Positions 30,375-41,431 of a stretch of DNA of 64,000 nucleotides are shown in pieces. Both the position numbers and the translations under genes were made by a program. This DNA is from Dactylonectria macrodidyma. Lineage: Eukaryota; Ascomycota; Sordariomycetes; Hypocreales; Nectriaceae. The notes under the pieces were generated by a model. It saw nothing but the letters and a program-made list of their open reading frames with translations, had not been told where the DNA came from and did not search any database. The stretch is from the NCBI GenBank assembly GCA_020744425.1, contig JAGMUV010000055.1, positions 1-64,000 of the forward strand, given 5' to 3'. Numbering within the stretch: the first letter of the stretch is position 1; every line of letters starts with the position of its first letter.

Positions 30375-32713
30375 ATTTGATTATTTGGATAACCCCACTT
30401 TTTTCCCAAGATGATATACATTGAGCTGCTCCTATAATATCCGCCTGGAGCCGGCCTCGTTGAGCTGTAACCATTTGTCCTGCAAGACTGAATATTCGCT
30501 CCGGCTCGGAAGACATCGCGGGAATGGAGAAGAGATCAAGTGCCATGCGCGACAGACGTGGATACTGCCGCCTTCGGAGAAGCCAATACTGAATCGGATT
30601 ATCCACCAAACAATCACCTGGATCGGTAGTTGCCACCCACTCCACGTACTCATCGCGCATGGCCGACAGTAAAGGTGCAGGCTGAGTGCTGAGCTTCCTG
30701 ATTGAGGCCATAAAGTCATCCAGGTCGGTTGTCTTCCTTGTGACAATGGGTTGCTCAGGTATCGCATCCTGCTCGACAGGAAGGTTTCGATACTCTTCCC
30801 AAAGTTCTTGTACAGCTGTTTTTCCTCTCACTAACCAATCGGGATGATCGGCCCATTGTGACTCGACGGTTGACCAGCGAAAGGCAGGATGGAGGACGAG
30901 GGCTGCGAGATATGCAGGGCTATCTTCGGTGAGGGTGTAGTATTCGTCCAGCTTCATCCAGCCAAGGTTGCAACCGATCCGCAAGTATGGTTCTTCATCT
31001 CGTTCATGTTGCACTTTTGATACTTCCAGGTGCTTTAGAAGCCACTCCATTGTTAGCAAAACCTCCCAGATCGCACCGAATTTACCTAAACTTGTAAGCA
31101 CAAGCTGAGCGTCAGGAAGCTAGATCCTGCTTACCTTCCTTGGGTCGGCCTTCTAGGCGCTTGGTAGCTATCTTTAACGGCTTCAATATAGCCAGATACT
31201 CCGCAATCACTGACCAGTCCTCAGCAGACATCTTATCGTCAACAATCGCAGGCTTCTTTCGGCTCTTCTTTGGCATCGGCTTTGTCCCGTTCTGAGTCCT
31301 CCTGGCCACGTACTGGTTCCACTCCGTAACTTCAGCCTGGACCAGGGAATCAAGTGCATTCCGAAGCTGGTTGCCTCGCTCCATCATCGCCTCAGATGAG
31401 TTCCAGCGGGTAGCGTTATCCATGATGACATTGTAGGTTGTTTTGTCTTCAAGGTTCAAGGCAGTATTCTCAATTAACTGAAGCTTGTGGAGCTTCTCAA
31501 TGCGCTGGCCAGATCTTTGCACCCAGTGAACAATATTGTGCAGCTTGCCAATTGGGCCTTTCGACCTCCAGAGTTTTATCTCATCTTGAACCTCCTTGTC
31601 GGCTTGGCAGTCCTCCTCAAAGGCGTCGGCATCCGTGCCGAAAAGAATAGATCGGGCGACAAGGTTGATAATATGCCCACAGCAACGAAGCCGCCGGTGC
31701 TGCTTATTGAAATCAAACTCAATGCCTAGGTCTTCGAGACATGTGTCGTTGCTCTCCGCATTGTCTGTGACAAAGTACCCAATGCGATCCTCAAACCCAT
31801 ATTCGTGAATTATTTCACTGACACGATCTGCAAGGTTCTCGCCACTGTGACGACCCTCGATTTGTGGCAAGCCCAGAAGGAATGTACGGAAGTTCCCTTC
31901 GTCGTCAAGAAAGTGCACGGTAAGGCCGAGAAGGGAGGTAAACTTGCGTGAGGACCACGCATCAAAGGAGATATTAACGCGGCTAAGTGAGCGACCAAGT
32001 AGCTCAGTCACGACGCCTTTGTGACGATTAAAGGACCGCACAATCCATTCACGGATTGTGCTATGAGTAGGGAGACTTCCTGACTCAATAATAGCGCTGT
32101 TTGCGTACCCCATGAGCTCGCGGAAGTACGGACTCTCAAGCTTATTAAATGGGACGTTGTCGCAGGCCACCCAGCGTATAAGCAAATGTTGAAAGCGAAT
32201 AGGATCGAATGACGCTATAAATGCGTTCATCACAGCTTGGTCCTTCGGTCGATGACAGTCCAGATCAACCATGTCGAAGAGGGTGCGTTGTTTCTTCCTC
32301 TGCGGTGGCATAGGCCCTTCTCGATTGATGCGGTGGACATCTTCCATATGACCGTTTGCTTGGCTCGTAGATGCAGCATCGTACATATGAGTGATGGATG
32401 CATTCTTCCGGTGACACTCTTTGCAGAGCCAGAGTCGGCGACCAGAACCGTCTTTCTCGATATCGAATCCATACTCCCATACCCAGCCCGTCCGCTGCCT
32501 TCTTCTGTGTTTGCGGATGCAATATCCTGAAAGGCGATTCCAATCGATGCCTTCATAACCAGTGTAATCGACCGAGGAGGAAGTGTCTATAGTCACCTCT
32601 CTGTTGGTATCGGATGGATCGAAGCTTGGGGGGGCGTCGAGGTCACTGGGAGTGGTCGAAGGAGATGTCGGAGGCATTATTGCTGTGCAATCGATATTCG
32701 TAGACTGAGCCAT
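30343..32713 (-). CDS. Inner hAT transposase
   Basis: Exon 1 is 32713-31135, a 49-nt intron 31134-31086 (GTAAGC...TTTAG), exon 2 31085-30343; about 773 residues. The intron is needed: splicing joins EGRPKEG to KFGAIWEVLLTMEWLLKHLE. The N-terminal part has a BED-like zinc finger (WLCKECH...HMEDVH, ~95-130). The middle holds the catalytic region (SFDAWSSRKFTSLLGLTVHF; FVTDNAESND; CCGHIINLVARS). The C-terminus carries the dimerisation blocks (QYWLLRRRQYPRLSRMALDL, SSEPERIFSLAGQMVTAQRG). The original stop was at codon AAA-TAG; the copia insertion split it, and translation now runs ~10 codons into the LTR (LLDNSGILLL). No inactivating lesion is seen. Confidence 0.9.
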
Positions 32714-33022
32714 ATGGAGCAGGAGTGTTGGGGATAGTTGAGATTGCGAAGTTCAGCAGGCTATAAATTGCGAGATGCGAACAGTTTACCAAACTGGGCA
32801 GGATCTCCAGACAGAAGTGGGTCTGGCACTCCCCGCAACACGAGCGCTGATTGGACAACGCTTTATCCAAATGAATTCAAATATCCAAATAAATCCGGAC
32901 CTTCCGATTTGATTTGATTTGGATAAATTTCCCCTCGATTTGATTTGATTTGATTTGGATAAATTTGATTTGATTTGGATAGATTTGGATTTGATTTATT
33001 TGTTTGCAACCCTGCCTTCAAC

Positions 33023-33176
33023 TGTTGGAGATCACAAGTGTGAGGCGACCAAGTCGGTGGCAAAGTGTGGAAGAAGGAGGAACATTCTACAAGAGATCGT
33101 GCCTGTATATAAACAGTGGTTCACCTACTGCACTTTTAGCATGAATTAAGCAACTTGAATCTTCCTATTTCAACAT
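33023..33176. mobile_element. Solo LTR, 154 bp, family 1
   Basis: Same family as 2079-2231 (TGTTGGAGATCACAAGTG...TATTTCAACA), flanked by tcaac at 33018-33022 and 33177-33181. The left duplication overlaps the right target duplication of the inner hAT, so it lies immediately beside that element in the pogo-2 transposase. Confidence 0.85.
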
Positions 33177-34854
33177 CAACAACAAGGCGATAACAAGCCA
33201 TTGGGTAAAAACTGGACCACCAGGTTCACCAAGCGACACTCAAAACTGTCTACCAAGCTTGGAAAACGTCAGGAAGCCGCCAGGTTTGACGGGTTTACAC
33301 CAAAGGCGGTCAATTGGTACTTCGATATCCGGGAGACGGAATACGGCTGGATCAAGCCTGAGAACACAGTTAACGTGGACGAGGGCGGCATAATGGCGGG
33401 TTTCGGTAAGTCCTCTATAAGTTCCCTATGGGTTTTTATAGGGCATAACTAATTGGTTGTCCATAAGGCTTGGATAGCCTCGTAATCGGGAGTTCCGACC
33501 CGAAGAAGAAGGCGTTATTAAAAGGCGTCCAGTCGCGCACGTGGACCTCGTTTATTGAGGCTGTCACCGCAATTGGCCGTGCTTTGAAACCGGGAATTAT
33601 ATTTAAAGGAAAAGAGCTGCAGAAGCAGTGGTTCCTTCACGAATTCGAATTAATAGCGGACTGGCACTACATCACATCGCCGAACGGCTGGACCGACAAC
33701 CATATAGCTCTCGAGTGGTTGAAGGACGTTTATCTACCTCAAACGGAGCCTCGTGATGCATCGGATGCGAGACTTATTATCCTTGACGGTCACGGGAGCC
33801 ATGCGCAGGTGAGCCTTTTGGTGCTTTCGCCGCAGAGTCACCCTCTATGGGTCCCTAACGAGAAGTCAGGACGAGTGGATGGCCACGTGCTTTCTGAACA
33901 ACGTCTACTGCTGTTACCTACCAGCATATTGTTCCCATGGTTTGCAGCCATTAGATAATGGAATTTTTAATGTTATCAAAGGTGCGTATCGGAAAGAACT
34001 CCAAAAGCTGGCTAGTTTGACCGATTCTGCGCCGGTTGACAAAGTCAACTTTATTCGGGCATACGCAAAAGCTAGGGAGGCGGGCATGAGGAAGGATATT
34101 ATCTTATCCGGCCGGAGATTTACTGGAAATTGGCCTATCAACCGTCACAAAGCTCTAACACAATCCGGAAATTCAACCGGACAAAGAAAAACTGCTGGAA
34201 CAGTTCAAGACGCCGAGCCCTCCTCAACTGCACTCAGATGATACGCCGAAAACGAGCCGGCAAGTGAGGGATATGGCCAACCACCGAAGTCGTCCGACCA
34301 GGCGGAAGTACAGTAAGATCGCAAAGGGGTTGGAAGCTTTACAGATGAAGGTGGCCGTTCAGAACGCGCGGATTACTGGCCTCGAAGAGCAGATGGCCCA
34401 GGTGCGGCGAGGGAAGAAAAGAAAGGCGGTACCGAACCCGAACCGACGATTCATGGCTCTAGCGGAGGCTCTAGTGGCTGGAGAAGCTTTTCCTCACTCA
34501 AAGAAGGCAGAAACAGAGGTGGATGTGGATGAGGAGGTTGAGTCGGTGATTGAGGTAGGTGTCGGGTTAGAGGACGAAAGTGAGGAATTTATGGTCGTAA
34601 CAAAGCACTGCCAGCGCACACGGAGCGGTCGGGAGGTCAAAAAACCACGCAGAGAGTAAAATTTGATCAAATTTCTAGAAACCTTCTCCAAAGCATCATT
34701 TATTAATTGAGGATTGGGCCTGTTTTTGTGGACATCAAAAATTGGATTTTGTATGGGACGGTCAAAATTTTGGTGATGCATTAGGTGGGGGTGTCCATTA
34801 GGTGGTGCCAGATGGTATGGAATATGGAACATGGATAGAAAGCCTGGGACAGAC

Positions 34855-35198
34855 TTGAGGCTAGTCCTAGACATTGACCACCTCAGTGGAGATCCCTTTG
34901 ACTCAGTTGTTTTCAAGTGAAGTACACAAACAAAGGTACAAAAGCTGGCATCAGAAAATGCTACTCCATTCAACTTGCGTCCAGCTTTTAAACGAATACC
35001 GGAGGATGGCCAATTTCCTTCAAAGAACGGTTGTCATTTCTTGGCGCTGTTATAGAAGACTTCATGTCTATGACTACAGTCGCCACTGATACAAACTACA
35101 ACGGTTGATTGAAATGCCTCGCACGTCAGCTGGCGGACCAGTGAATCTATCTCGGACGGAGATGGAGATCTGACTAGGGATCTAAAACAGCCATCTAG
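34855..35198. other. No gene seen
   Basis: Sequence right of the nest. Original flank of the outer hAT ('ttgaggctagtcctagac') followed by unrecognised sequence. Confidence 0.35.
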
Positions 35199-35832
35199 CT
35201 AGGAAACCACTGAATCCTGTTGTGATCCTCTTACAAGTGAATCTCGGCGTTCTGTAAGCCTTTGATGGCGTAGCTCTTCGGCCTCGGCCTCTTTTGCTTG
35301 ATGCAAAGGCAGCACACCCATCGCCGCTCCTGGTTCTGGGTGTCCTGGATATCGTAGCCGAACCGATAGACCCATTGACGCATTTGGCCGTCTCGTTCGA
35401 AAAGGTCCAGCCTTTGTAAAGCTGAAAAAGTCGTTGATCGTCTTCTTCTGTACGTTCCGGAACAGCGACAGTCGACTTCTGCTGAGTAGTGAACTCGGTA
35501 GGTGATCGCCGTGGGGCGGTAAGGGTAGTATCCATTTCGACTTGAGTATCAAAAATGAGTACGCTCCAAGAGAACAGTACTTGCAAATGAAGCTGCAAAT
35601 CAAGATCGTGTCGTTTTCGTGGAGGATAAAAAGTACTTAGGGCATGGGCCAATTGGCTGGGGAAGTCAGGTATTCTATAACCCCACTAAAGATATCCATT
35701 CCATTCCACGGTTTCCACATATGGATAGGACTACTCTGTATGTGGAATGGATATGGAAATGCTGATATGGAAATGGATCCACATATGGATCCACATGTGG
35801 ATTTCGTGGAATGGATTTGAACCCTTGTGCTG
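35199..35832 (-). pseudogene. hAT transposase N-terminal remnant with one end
   Basis: On the minus strand a Met near 35542 begins MDTTLTAPRRSPTEFTTQQK and runs to FQLYKGWTF. After a frameshift near 35400 the reading continues FERDGQMRQWVYRFGYDIQD and WVCCLCIKQKRPRPKSY, a BED-type zinc finger typical of fungal hAT transposases. The remainder is missing. The outer end at 35832 reads, on the minus strand, CAGCACAAGGGTTCAAATCC, a plausible hAT terminus, followed by repeated 'atccacatatggatcc' dyads. Confidence 0.7.
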
Positions 35833-37520
35833 GAAGACTCCACCTCGGCTCTCTTACTCTGATACATATGACCCGAGTCATGGTCGAATCGATATTCTTC
35901 TTTGCTACTTGTCTCGGCTAGCGTCTCCGAGTCAGGGGCGGTTGGCGGGTGTTCCGAACACAATGGCTATCTGTAAAGTGGGACCTTGTGATGAGACGTA
36001 GGACCGACCGCTTGATGTGGTTAAAACGACCAACTGTCAGCCGCAGCATCTTGTACCAACCAGGCTGGAGATGGCAAAGTGGTATGCAAGACGGCAGCTC
36101 GGCGGCTCTCAGTGCCGGGGCTGACTACCCGCCAAGTTACCGGTACTTTCATGGAATATTTCGGAGGTTCGTGCCATGTTTAGGCTAGTAGTGAGGGACG
36201 GGTACGGGTTCCACATGTTCATGTCAAATCAACGGGGTCGAGACTCTCTTGCTGCAACGCACCTTATCTCGGTGTGTCTTGCGGGGGACATGACTCCCCT
36301 AGTCTAGTGTCAGCGATGACCCAAGAGTTCGGAGGTTTTTCTATGCAGCGGAAAGCAGGGAAGATGTCAGCTCGAGAGTGGCACAGATCCGGCCATGACG
36401 CTACTTTGCACCCGGTGTTGGAGATGGTGGCTCGCATAACGGCTAGGGCCTCAATTCACAATCACCGCGATTCTACCGAAGAACTTCTGTCATGAATAAG
36501 GTCTCAAGTTGTGCTCGGAAAGGTTCTAGCCGTGGAAGATGCCAAGGATGCATGTGCAGAAGCTGCTGTGCTATGACTCAGGATCGTGATGAGCCAAGCC
36601 GTCCAGCGGTCTCGGTATTTTAGTCACAACTGCACGTCTTAACCGGGTTCGGTCACCTTGAGGCTTGAACTGGGCTTGACCTAGGCTTGTGCTACCCTCT
36701 TTTCGACAGTCCGACTCGGGATGGGTGCGCAATGTCCTCGCCAAAAGGGTCTAGATCCAGGAGCATGCTGTGGGAGCCAAGTGGCCGTCCGGTTTTGGGC
36801 CTGGACGGCTCGCAAGTCTCGTATCAAACCCCCTGCGCTAGGCTGTCGGGATGCGGATGCTAATCCTGATGGCCAGAAAGCCCAAGTTTCTATAGTATCG
36901 GTAGATCCCGAGACAGATCAAGAGATTTGGACTCCCGACGATCAATGGATCTACAGCTTGGTCTGCAGTCTGGTCTGTCTGCAGCCTGGTCTGTCTGCAG
37001 CCTGGTCTGTTACCTGCAGCCTGGTCTGTCTGCAGCCTGGTCTGTTACCTGCAACCAGGTTTGCCCTGATAGACGGGGACTATGAGACCCGCACTGCTGC
37101 GTTCATCGGGTTCAACAATGATCTGCCATCTACGATCCGGAGATCTATCACCAGTTCTACGGATATGGAGCACGTCAATGGGTAATTGCGTCACGACCAC
37201 AAAACAAGGGTCCAAGGGTCGACAGAACGTCAAAGCGACAGAAGGATTCAGGAATAGAAACGTGTGCACCACCACATGGAGAGACGCAAGCCATCATCAG
37301 CCAGGCTCACGCCAAAACGAAGCTGACAAGTGGCAAATTCCATGCTACGCAATTTGGGCGCCGCCAGATTAGGTGCATTGGTGCCACCCCGCGATGAAAC
37401 CCGTTCCTCGGTGAACTTTATGCTTCGAGTTAGTGAATGAAGATCTCTTTGGGCACAAAGCGGTACCCAAGCATAACGACGAGCGCGGCGCTCCAAGCAC
37501 GTCATAAGCTTAATCCCAAC
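35833..37520. other. No recognisable gene; contains a minisatellite
   Basis: Frames are short or run across repeats. From about 36956 to 37050 the phrase 'ctgcagcctggtctgt' recurs at irregular spacing (units of about 16 and 21 bp). Confidence 0.45.
36956..37050 (+). repeat. Minisatellite of ctgcagcctggtctgt units
   Basis: Five to six imperfect units; some carry an extra 'tacc', giving ~16- and ~21-bp spacings. Confidence 0.8.
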
Positions 37521-37526
37521 CCTGTA

Positions 37527-37851
37527 CTGGTGGGCGCCTCTAATCCGGCCCCCCCGTGTTGGTCGCTCCGCTCCCACGGGGGGGGTCACTGACTAACAAA
37601 AGGTGCCCTTGACTCACAAAGACCTCTAAATAAGTGATGTGGCCACTAATTATTAAGTACCTTATGGCCTATAATTTTTTTGGAGCAGGATTAGGGTTAG
37701 AGGGAAGAAAAGTGACTTCATACTTCGAACAAATTGGCGCCACTCAGAAGTATCTGATTTTGCGAATCAAGGGCACTTTTTGCTAGTCAGTGACCCCCCC
37801 GTGGGAGTGGAGCGACCAACACGGGGGGCCCGGATTAGAGGCGCCTACCAG
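37527..37851. mobile_element. TA-flanked MITE with ~94-bp inverted repeats
   Basis: Left end CTGGTGGGCGCCTCTAATCC and right end its near-perfect reverse complement, both bounded by TA (37525-37526, 37852-37853). Inverted similarity continues for about 94 bp through 'ccccccgtgttggtcgctcc' to 'gtgcccttga'. No coding capacity. TA target and long TIR suggest a mariner/pogo-type non-autonomous element. Confidence 0.8.
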
Positions 37852-37854
37852 TAC

Positions 37855-38161
37855 CGCCCTAGGCTGTGTAATGAGCGCTGTGCAGATCCCATTCATTCAC
37901 TGACTAGCACTCCTCGGGTGACCAAATTAGGGCTTGCCATGTCTTGCCAGTCTAATGCGTGCAGGCCGACTACTCCGTATCGATACACAAGGCTTTTCCA
38001 TTTGGAGTCTCCAGAATGTGGGGACGCGCTGCGACAAGGGGCAAACTCGAGTGGCACACATATAATAGGTACTGACACACGCATCTCCTGAGTGCGTGAA
38101 CACCTGCACAATGTCAATTGCCCCACATGCCTTCAGGAACCCCGGAAGTACGTGAGGGGTA
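37855..38161. other. Spacer between two MITEs
   Basis: No gene seen. Confidence 0.4.
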
Positions 38162-38463
38162 CGGAGGGCCCTTTCAAAAGTCTTGTCCAAGCGCTAAATG
38201 CGCCACATCTCTCAATCCTTGTCAGTTACCTAAGATACAAGATGTAGAATCCAGCCACAATGAGTTAGCTGCTACGTCCACTATAGTTTTAGGGGTGCTA
38301 GGGGGATTATAATCTAACACAGTGAGGACAGGCTGCTGTAAAATCAGCAGCCTTCAGCGAATGCCGCACCGTAGAAAGTACTTGATGTACTTAACCCAGC
38401 CACAGCTGTTGGGTTTCCTTTTTCGAACTAGCGCTTGGACAAGACTTTTGAAAGGGCCCTCCG
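38162..38463. mobile_element. TA-flanked MITE with 34-bp inverted repeats
   Basis: Ends are CGGAGGGCCCTTTCAAAAGT continuing CTTGTCCAAGCGCT and its exact reverse complement, flanked by TA (38160-38161, 38464-38465). Inside is a hairpin ggctgctg-taaaat-cagcagcc at 38331-38352. No coding capacity; Tc1/mariner-type by target and TIR. Confidence 0.85.
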
Positions 38464-38530
38464 TACGGAAAGTTTAATCCGTGAAAGATTTCGTGCCAAT
38501 TCCCCGCCAAAACACCACCAATTCATTTTG

Positions 38531-40575
38531 ATGAGAACGATGGAGTCCCCTCCAATTCTTGACGAGATCCGGGTCATCAATCCCTATGATGACAAGAGCT
38601 TCCTCGATGAGAGGCACAGCCATCGCATTTGGCCAAATGACTCGACCCGGGCCGCGGTTTTTCCGGCCGAAGAGGACCAAGGCACGACCTTCGAGCCCTT
38701 CCCAGTGGAACGGCGCGAATTTCACATCAACACACTGCCCCCAACGCCTCTGAAGCTGTTCCAACTTTTCCTCCCTATATCACTCGTTGAAAAATGGGTC
38801 GTCTACACCAAAAGCTGGGTCTCGTGGCTGAAAATGAACGGCTGAAAATGAACGGCTGGATTGACAGCTGGAAGACCGAAATGAAGCTAACTTCAAAACT
38901 CCACAAATGGGAAGGTCCAACGGCTTCAGAGGTGATGACGATGATTGCAGTGCTTATTTATATGGGTGTGCATAAGGAAAAGAAGATACGAAGCTATTGG
39001 GAGAGCCCCAAGCCCGGTATTCAACGGTCTCAACACTCATTTATTAAGTTCATTTCATACGATAACTTTCAACTTATCCACAGGCACCTTCGCCCCTTTG
39101 ACCACACCCAAGTTGACGAGACTGCACCACTTCCGAAGGTATTCCAAGGCGTTGAAGAGTGGTCTGAGCATATACAAGCCGTATCTATGCGGCTATTCCG
39201 GCCTGGATCTCAGCTGGCTATCGATGAGTGCATAATCCGCTATACGGGCAGAAATGACGCTATCACGACTATCAAAAGCAAGCCCGACCCCGTGGGCTTC
39301 AAGATTTGGGTCATAGCCCAGCTGGGCTTCTTTATTCACTGGCTATGGCATATCAAAGATGCAGAACACGGCGCTGTTGACGTTAAAATTTCAACGCAGA
39401 CATTATCATCACAACCGTCACAAGCCCGGCCTAGGAAAAGAAGAAAGGTCTCAGCCAAGGCCGCAGAGAAAGCCCCTGATATAGAAGACAACAATGAAGC
39501 AGTGAATTCTACCCAAGCCATCGTTGTTAGCCTTACAAAAACACTGCCAAAATCGACATATCACGTATTTGTGGATAACCTCTTCTCGTCCCCACCTCTC
39601 TTCCGCAACCTCCGCAAACAGGGCTACGGGGCCACTGGCACAGCTCGTACGAATAGCGGCATCCACGAGGAATTAGCCAGGGATAAGAACGATGACGGTA
39701 AGGTAAAAAAAATGTACGAATTTAATGCCGTCAAGGCGATACCAACCCCTGACAACCAGGTACTGACTTCAAGATACTTTTGGCTGAGAATCCCCTACTA
39801 ATTCGTCTTCGTGCTGTAACCATAGGTCAACCAAATCGCTTGGAAGGACAATAAGCTTGTGTTATTCTTATCTACCGTGTTCACTGGTGCCGACGATGAG
39901 CGTGTCATCCGACAGAGGAAGAAGCCGTCATCCAAGAAGTCAGAGGCCAAGCCGATACGCCTTTTTTTTGGTAACGAAGCTATTAAAATGATCAACATAC
40001 CGACAGTAGCTGCTGCTTATAACGACGAGATGAACCATGTTGACCGTGGTGACCAATTGAGGTCATATTATAAGTATGATCATGCCCTACGCCGTGGTGC
40101 ATGGCAGGCACTAGCCTGGACCTTCCTCCTTGATGTGGCCCTTATTAGCAGCTATGTTGTTCAACTTCACGGGCAGCCAAATTGGAAGAGATATACCAAC
40201 CACAGAGCGTGGCGAGAGTGCATTTATAACGAATTATTTAACGCCTACGGTTACGACAGTCAGGCAAGGAAGCACTACCGAGCAGGAGACGAGCGTGATC
40301 TACAAAGCCCTCAATTACAGAGGGAACACACCAATCGTGAGATAAATCTCGTCAACCGTCATGTCATGTCAGACTGCCTAGCCTGTCAGGGGTGTCGGCA
40401 AGGGCAGGTGAGAGCAAAAGCTCAGAAATGGAGCCCTCTTGAAGAGATCACCGGCAATGAGGAGAAAAAGGAGCAAGAGACGCTACGGTCGCAAACTTCG
40501 TATGGCTGCCGTATTTGTAATGTAGCAATTTGTAAGTCCAAGCATTGCTGGGACTTCTATCACCACCTAATTTAG
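38531..40575 (+). pseudogene. piggyBac-type transposase, PB-2, one frameshift
   Basis: Exon 1 from the ATG at 38531 to 39759, intron 39760-39825 (66 nt, GTACTG...CATAG), exon 2 39826-40575 ending DFYHHLI and stop. Landmarks: LAIDECIIRYTGRNDA, YHVFVDNLFSSPPLFRNLRK, YNDEMNHVDRGDQLRSYY and the cysteine-rich C-terminal finger (CLACQG...CRICNVAICKSKHCWDFYHH). A 14-bp tandem duplication (ctgaaaatgaacgg at 38828-38841 and 38842-38855) breaks the frame after KSWVSWLKMNG; with a single copy the frame would be open. No terminal repeats like those of PB-1 were found. Confidence 0.88.
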
Positions 40576-41431
40576 CAGAAGAATTTTGTACCTTTAATTT
40601 GATGCACTTTAATTGGCTACAACCCCTCATCGTGACCTCGTTGCAGGTTTTCACGCACTCAGGAGATAATGTCACACACACACCACACACTCGCACACAC
40701 ACACACAACTGACGAGGCGGCAGCCATCGCAGTAGCACAGAAATAGTGTTTCCACCACGCGAGTCAACCACATGGAGTAGCCTGAGGAGGGCTGGAAAGA
40801 GGCTTGAGCCCCAACGGGAGGCTTGAGGGAGGCTTGAGGAAGGTTTGAAGCTGGTCTGAGGAACAAAGGCCACATGTCTGCTACGCAGGGTGGTAGTAAT
40901 TAGTAGCGGCAGTACTACGTAACGCTTAGCAATAGTAACAGAGAATTAGGGGTCCAAAGGCATTGATACCAAACCGCTCGGCTCTCATCTAACCTGTTCG
41001 TTTGGGCTCTGGGCAAAGCAGCTAACACATCTGCGGGGACGATCCGTCGCCGTCTAGTGGCTGGTATTAGAGTTTACCTGTGCTCACGCTACAAATTTGG
41101 ACAAGGGGAGACGAATGAGAGACCAACCATTCGGTAGTTCGAGTCTTTTGCAAGGAGAGTGCCTGCGGAGCACGTCGTCGCCAGATTCGGGCTAAGAGGG
41201 TCCGACCGTTCAGCTAATGCGTCAGTTGTGTACATGATGCGTGCGAGATGAAAAAAACCAGGCTTCTCATCACCCCTGACTCCTCCAGATCTGGTTCTTC
41301 CTTACCGGGTATTATAACACGGCTTGTTCTTTGCCTTTTCTGTTTCCTGTGCCAAGTTCCATTTCCGTACGCAGCGCCAACTTGCCCTCGTTCCTTTCAT
41401 TGTTTGTGATACCCCGCTGGGCCATTCCAGC
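40576..41431. other. Intergenic with CA microsatellite
   Basis: A (CA)n-rich tract lies at about 40674-40708. The stretch near 41330-41431 may be the leader of the membrane-protein gene; no other gene seen. Confidence 0.45.

Larger units (their letters stand above)
23886..33014 (-). mobile_element. hAT element (inner), carrying a copia insertion
   Basis: Ends are caggcttgcaaacaaataaa (23886) and, reversed, caggGttgcaaacaaataaa (33014), flanked by the 8-bp duplication ccttcaac (23878-23885 and 33015-33022). Subterminal regions are full of 'gatttgatttg' repeats on both sides. Without the copia element it is about 2.75 kb with one two-exon transposase on the minus strand. It interrupts the pogo-2 transposase gene. 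Confidence 0.93.
23600..34659 (+). pseudogene. pogo-2 transposase, split by hAT and solo LTR
   Basis: The 5' part (23600-23885) encodes the Psq-type HTH (LSQTGAAEKRRVPRSTISRR) and the start of the Tc5-type HTH, to EALLQ. The frame resumes at 33182 with QQGDNKPLGKNWTTRFTKRH, directly continuous once the hAT, the solo LTR and duplicated target bases are removed. Two introns (33407-33467 and 33809-33869, both 61 nt) lead to ENTVNVDEGGIMAGFG (first Asp), RLIILDGHGSHAQ (second Asp) and HGLQPLDNGIFNVIKGAYR. A frameshift near 34160 separates the remainder (NPEIQPDKEKLLEQFKTPSP..., then a coiled-coil tail to 34659). Before the insertions this was an almost intact gene of roughly 550 residues. Confidence 0.88.
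23124..34815 (+). mobile_element. pogo-type element pogo-2 (interrupted)
   Basis: Terminal inverted repeats of about 80 bp begin CCATCTGGCACCACCTAATG at 23124 and, reversed, at 34815; both ends abut TA (23122-23123, 34816-34817), the pogo/mariner target. The left TIR is split by a solo LTR at 23164-23329 and resumes with caccaaaattttgacc. Without insertions the element would be ~2.2 kb. It lies inside the outer hAT and contains the inner hAT, which holds the copia element. Confidence 0.9.
20421..34846. mobile_element. hAT element (outer, deleted), host of the nest
   Basis: Left end starts caggctttctatccat (20421) and right end is its reverse complement, ending at 34846. Both are flanked by the 8-bp direct repeat ggacagac (20413-20420, 34847-34854). 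CAG... ends and 8-bp duplications define hAT elements. Without the inserted piggyBac and pogo-2 elements only ~620 bp remain, containing a transposase C-terminal remnant and 'attccatac/gtatggaat' dyads, so this was a short non-autonomous derivative before it was invaded. Confidence 0.85.

Noticed and set aside
36721..37185. 154-codon frame
   Set aside because: Crosses the ctgcagcctggtctgt minisatellite; no similarity or codon structure supporting a gene.
37686..37702. 'ttagggttag' suggesting telomeric repeats
   Set aside because: Only one and a half units, inside a MITE; not an array.
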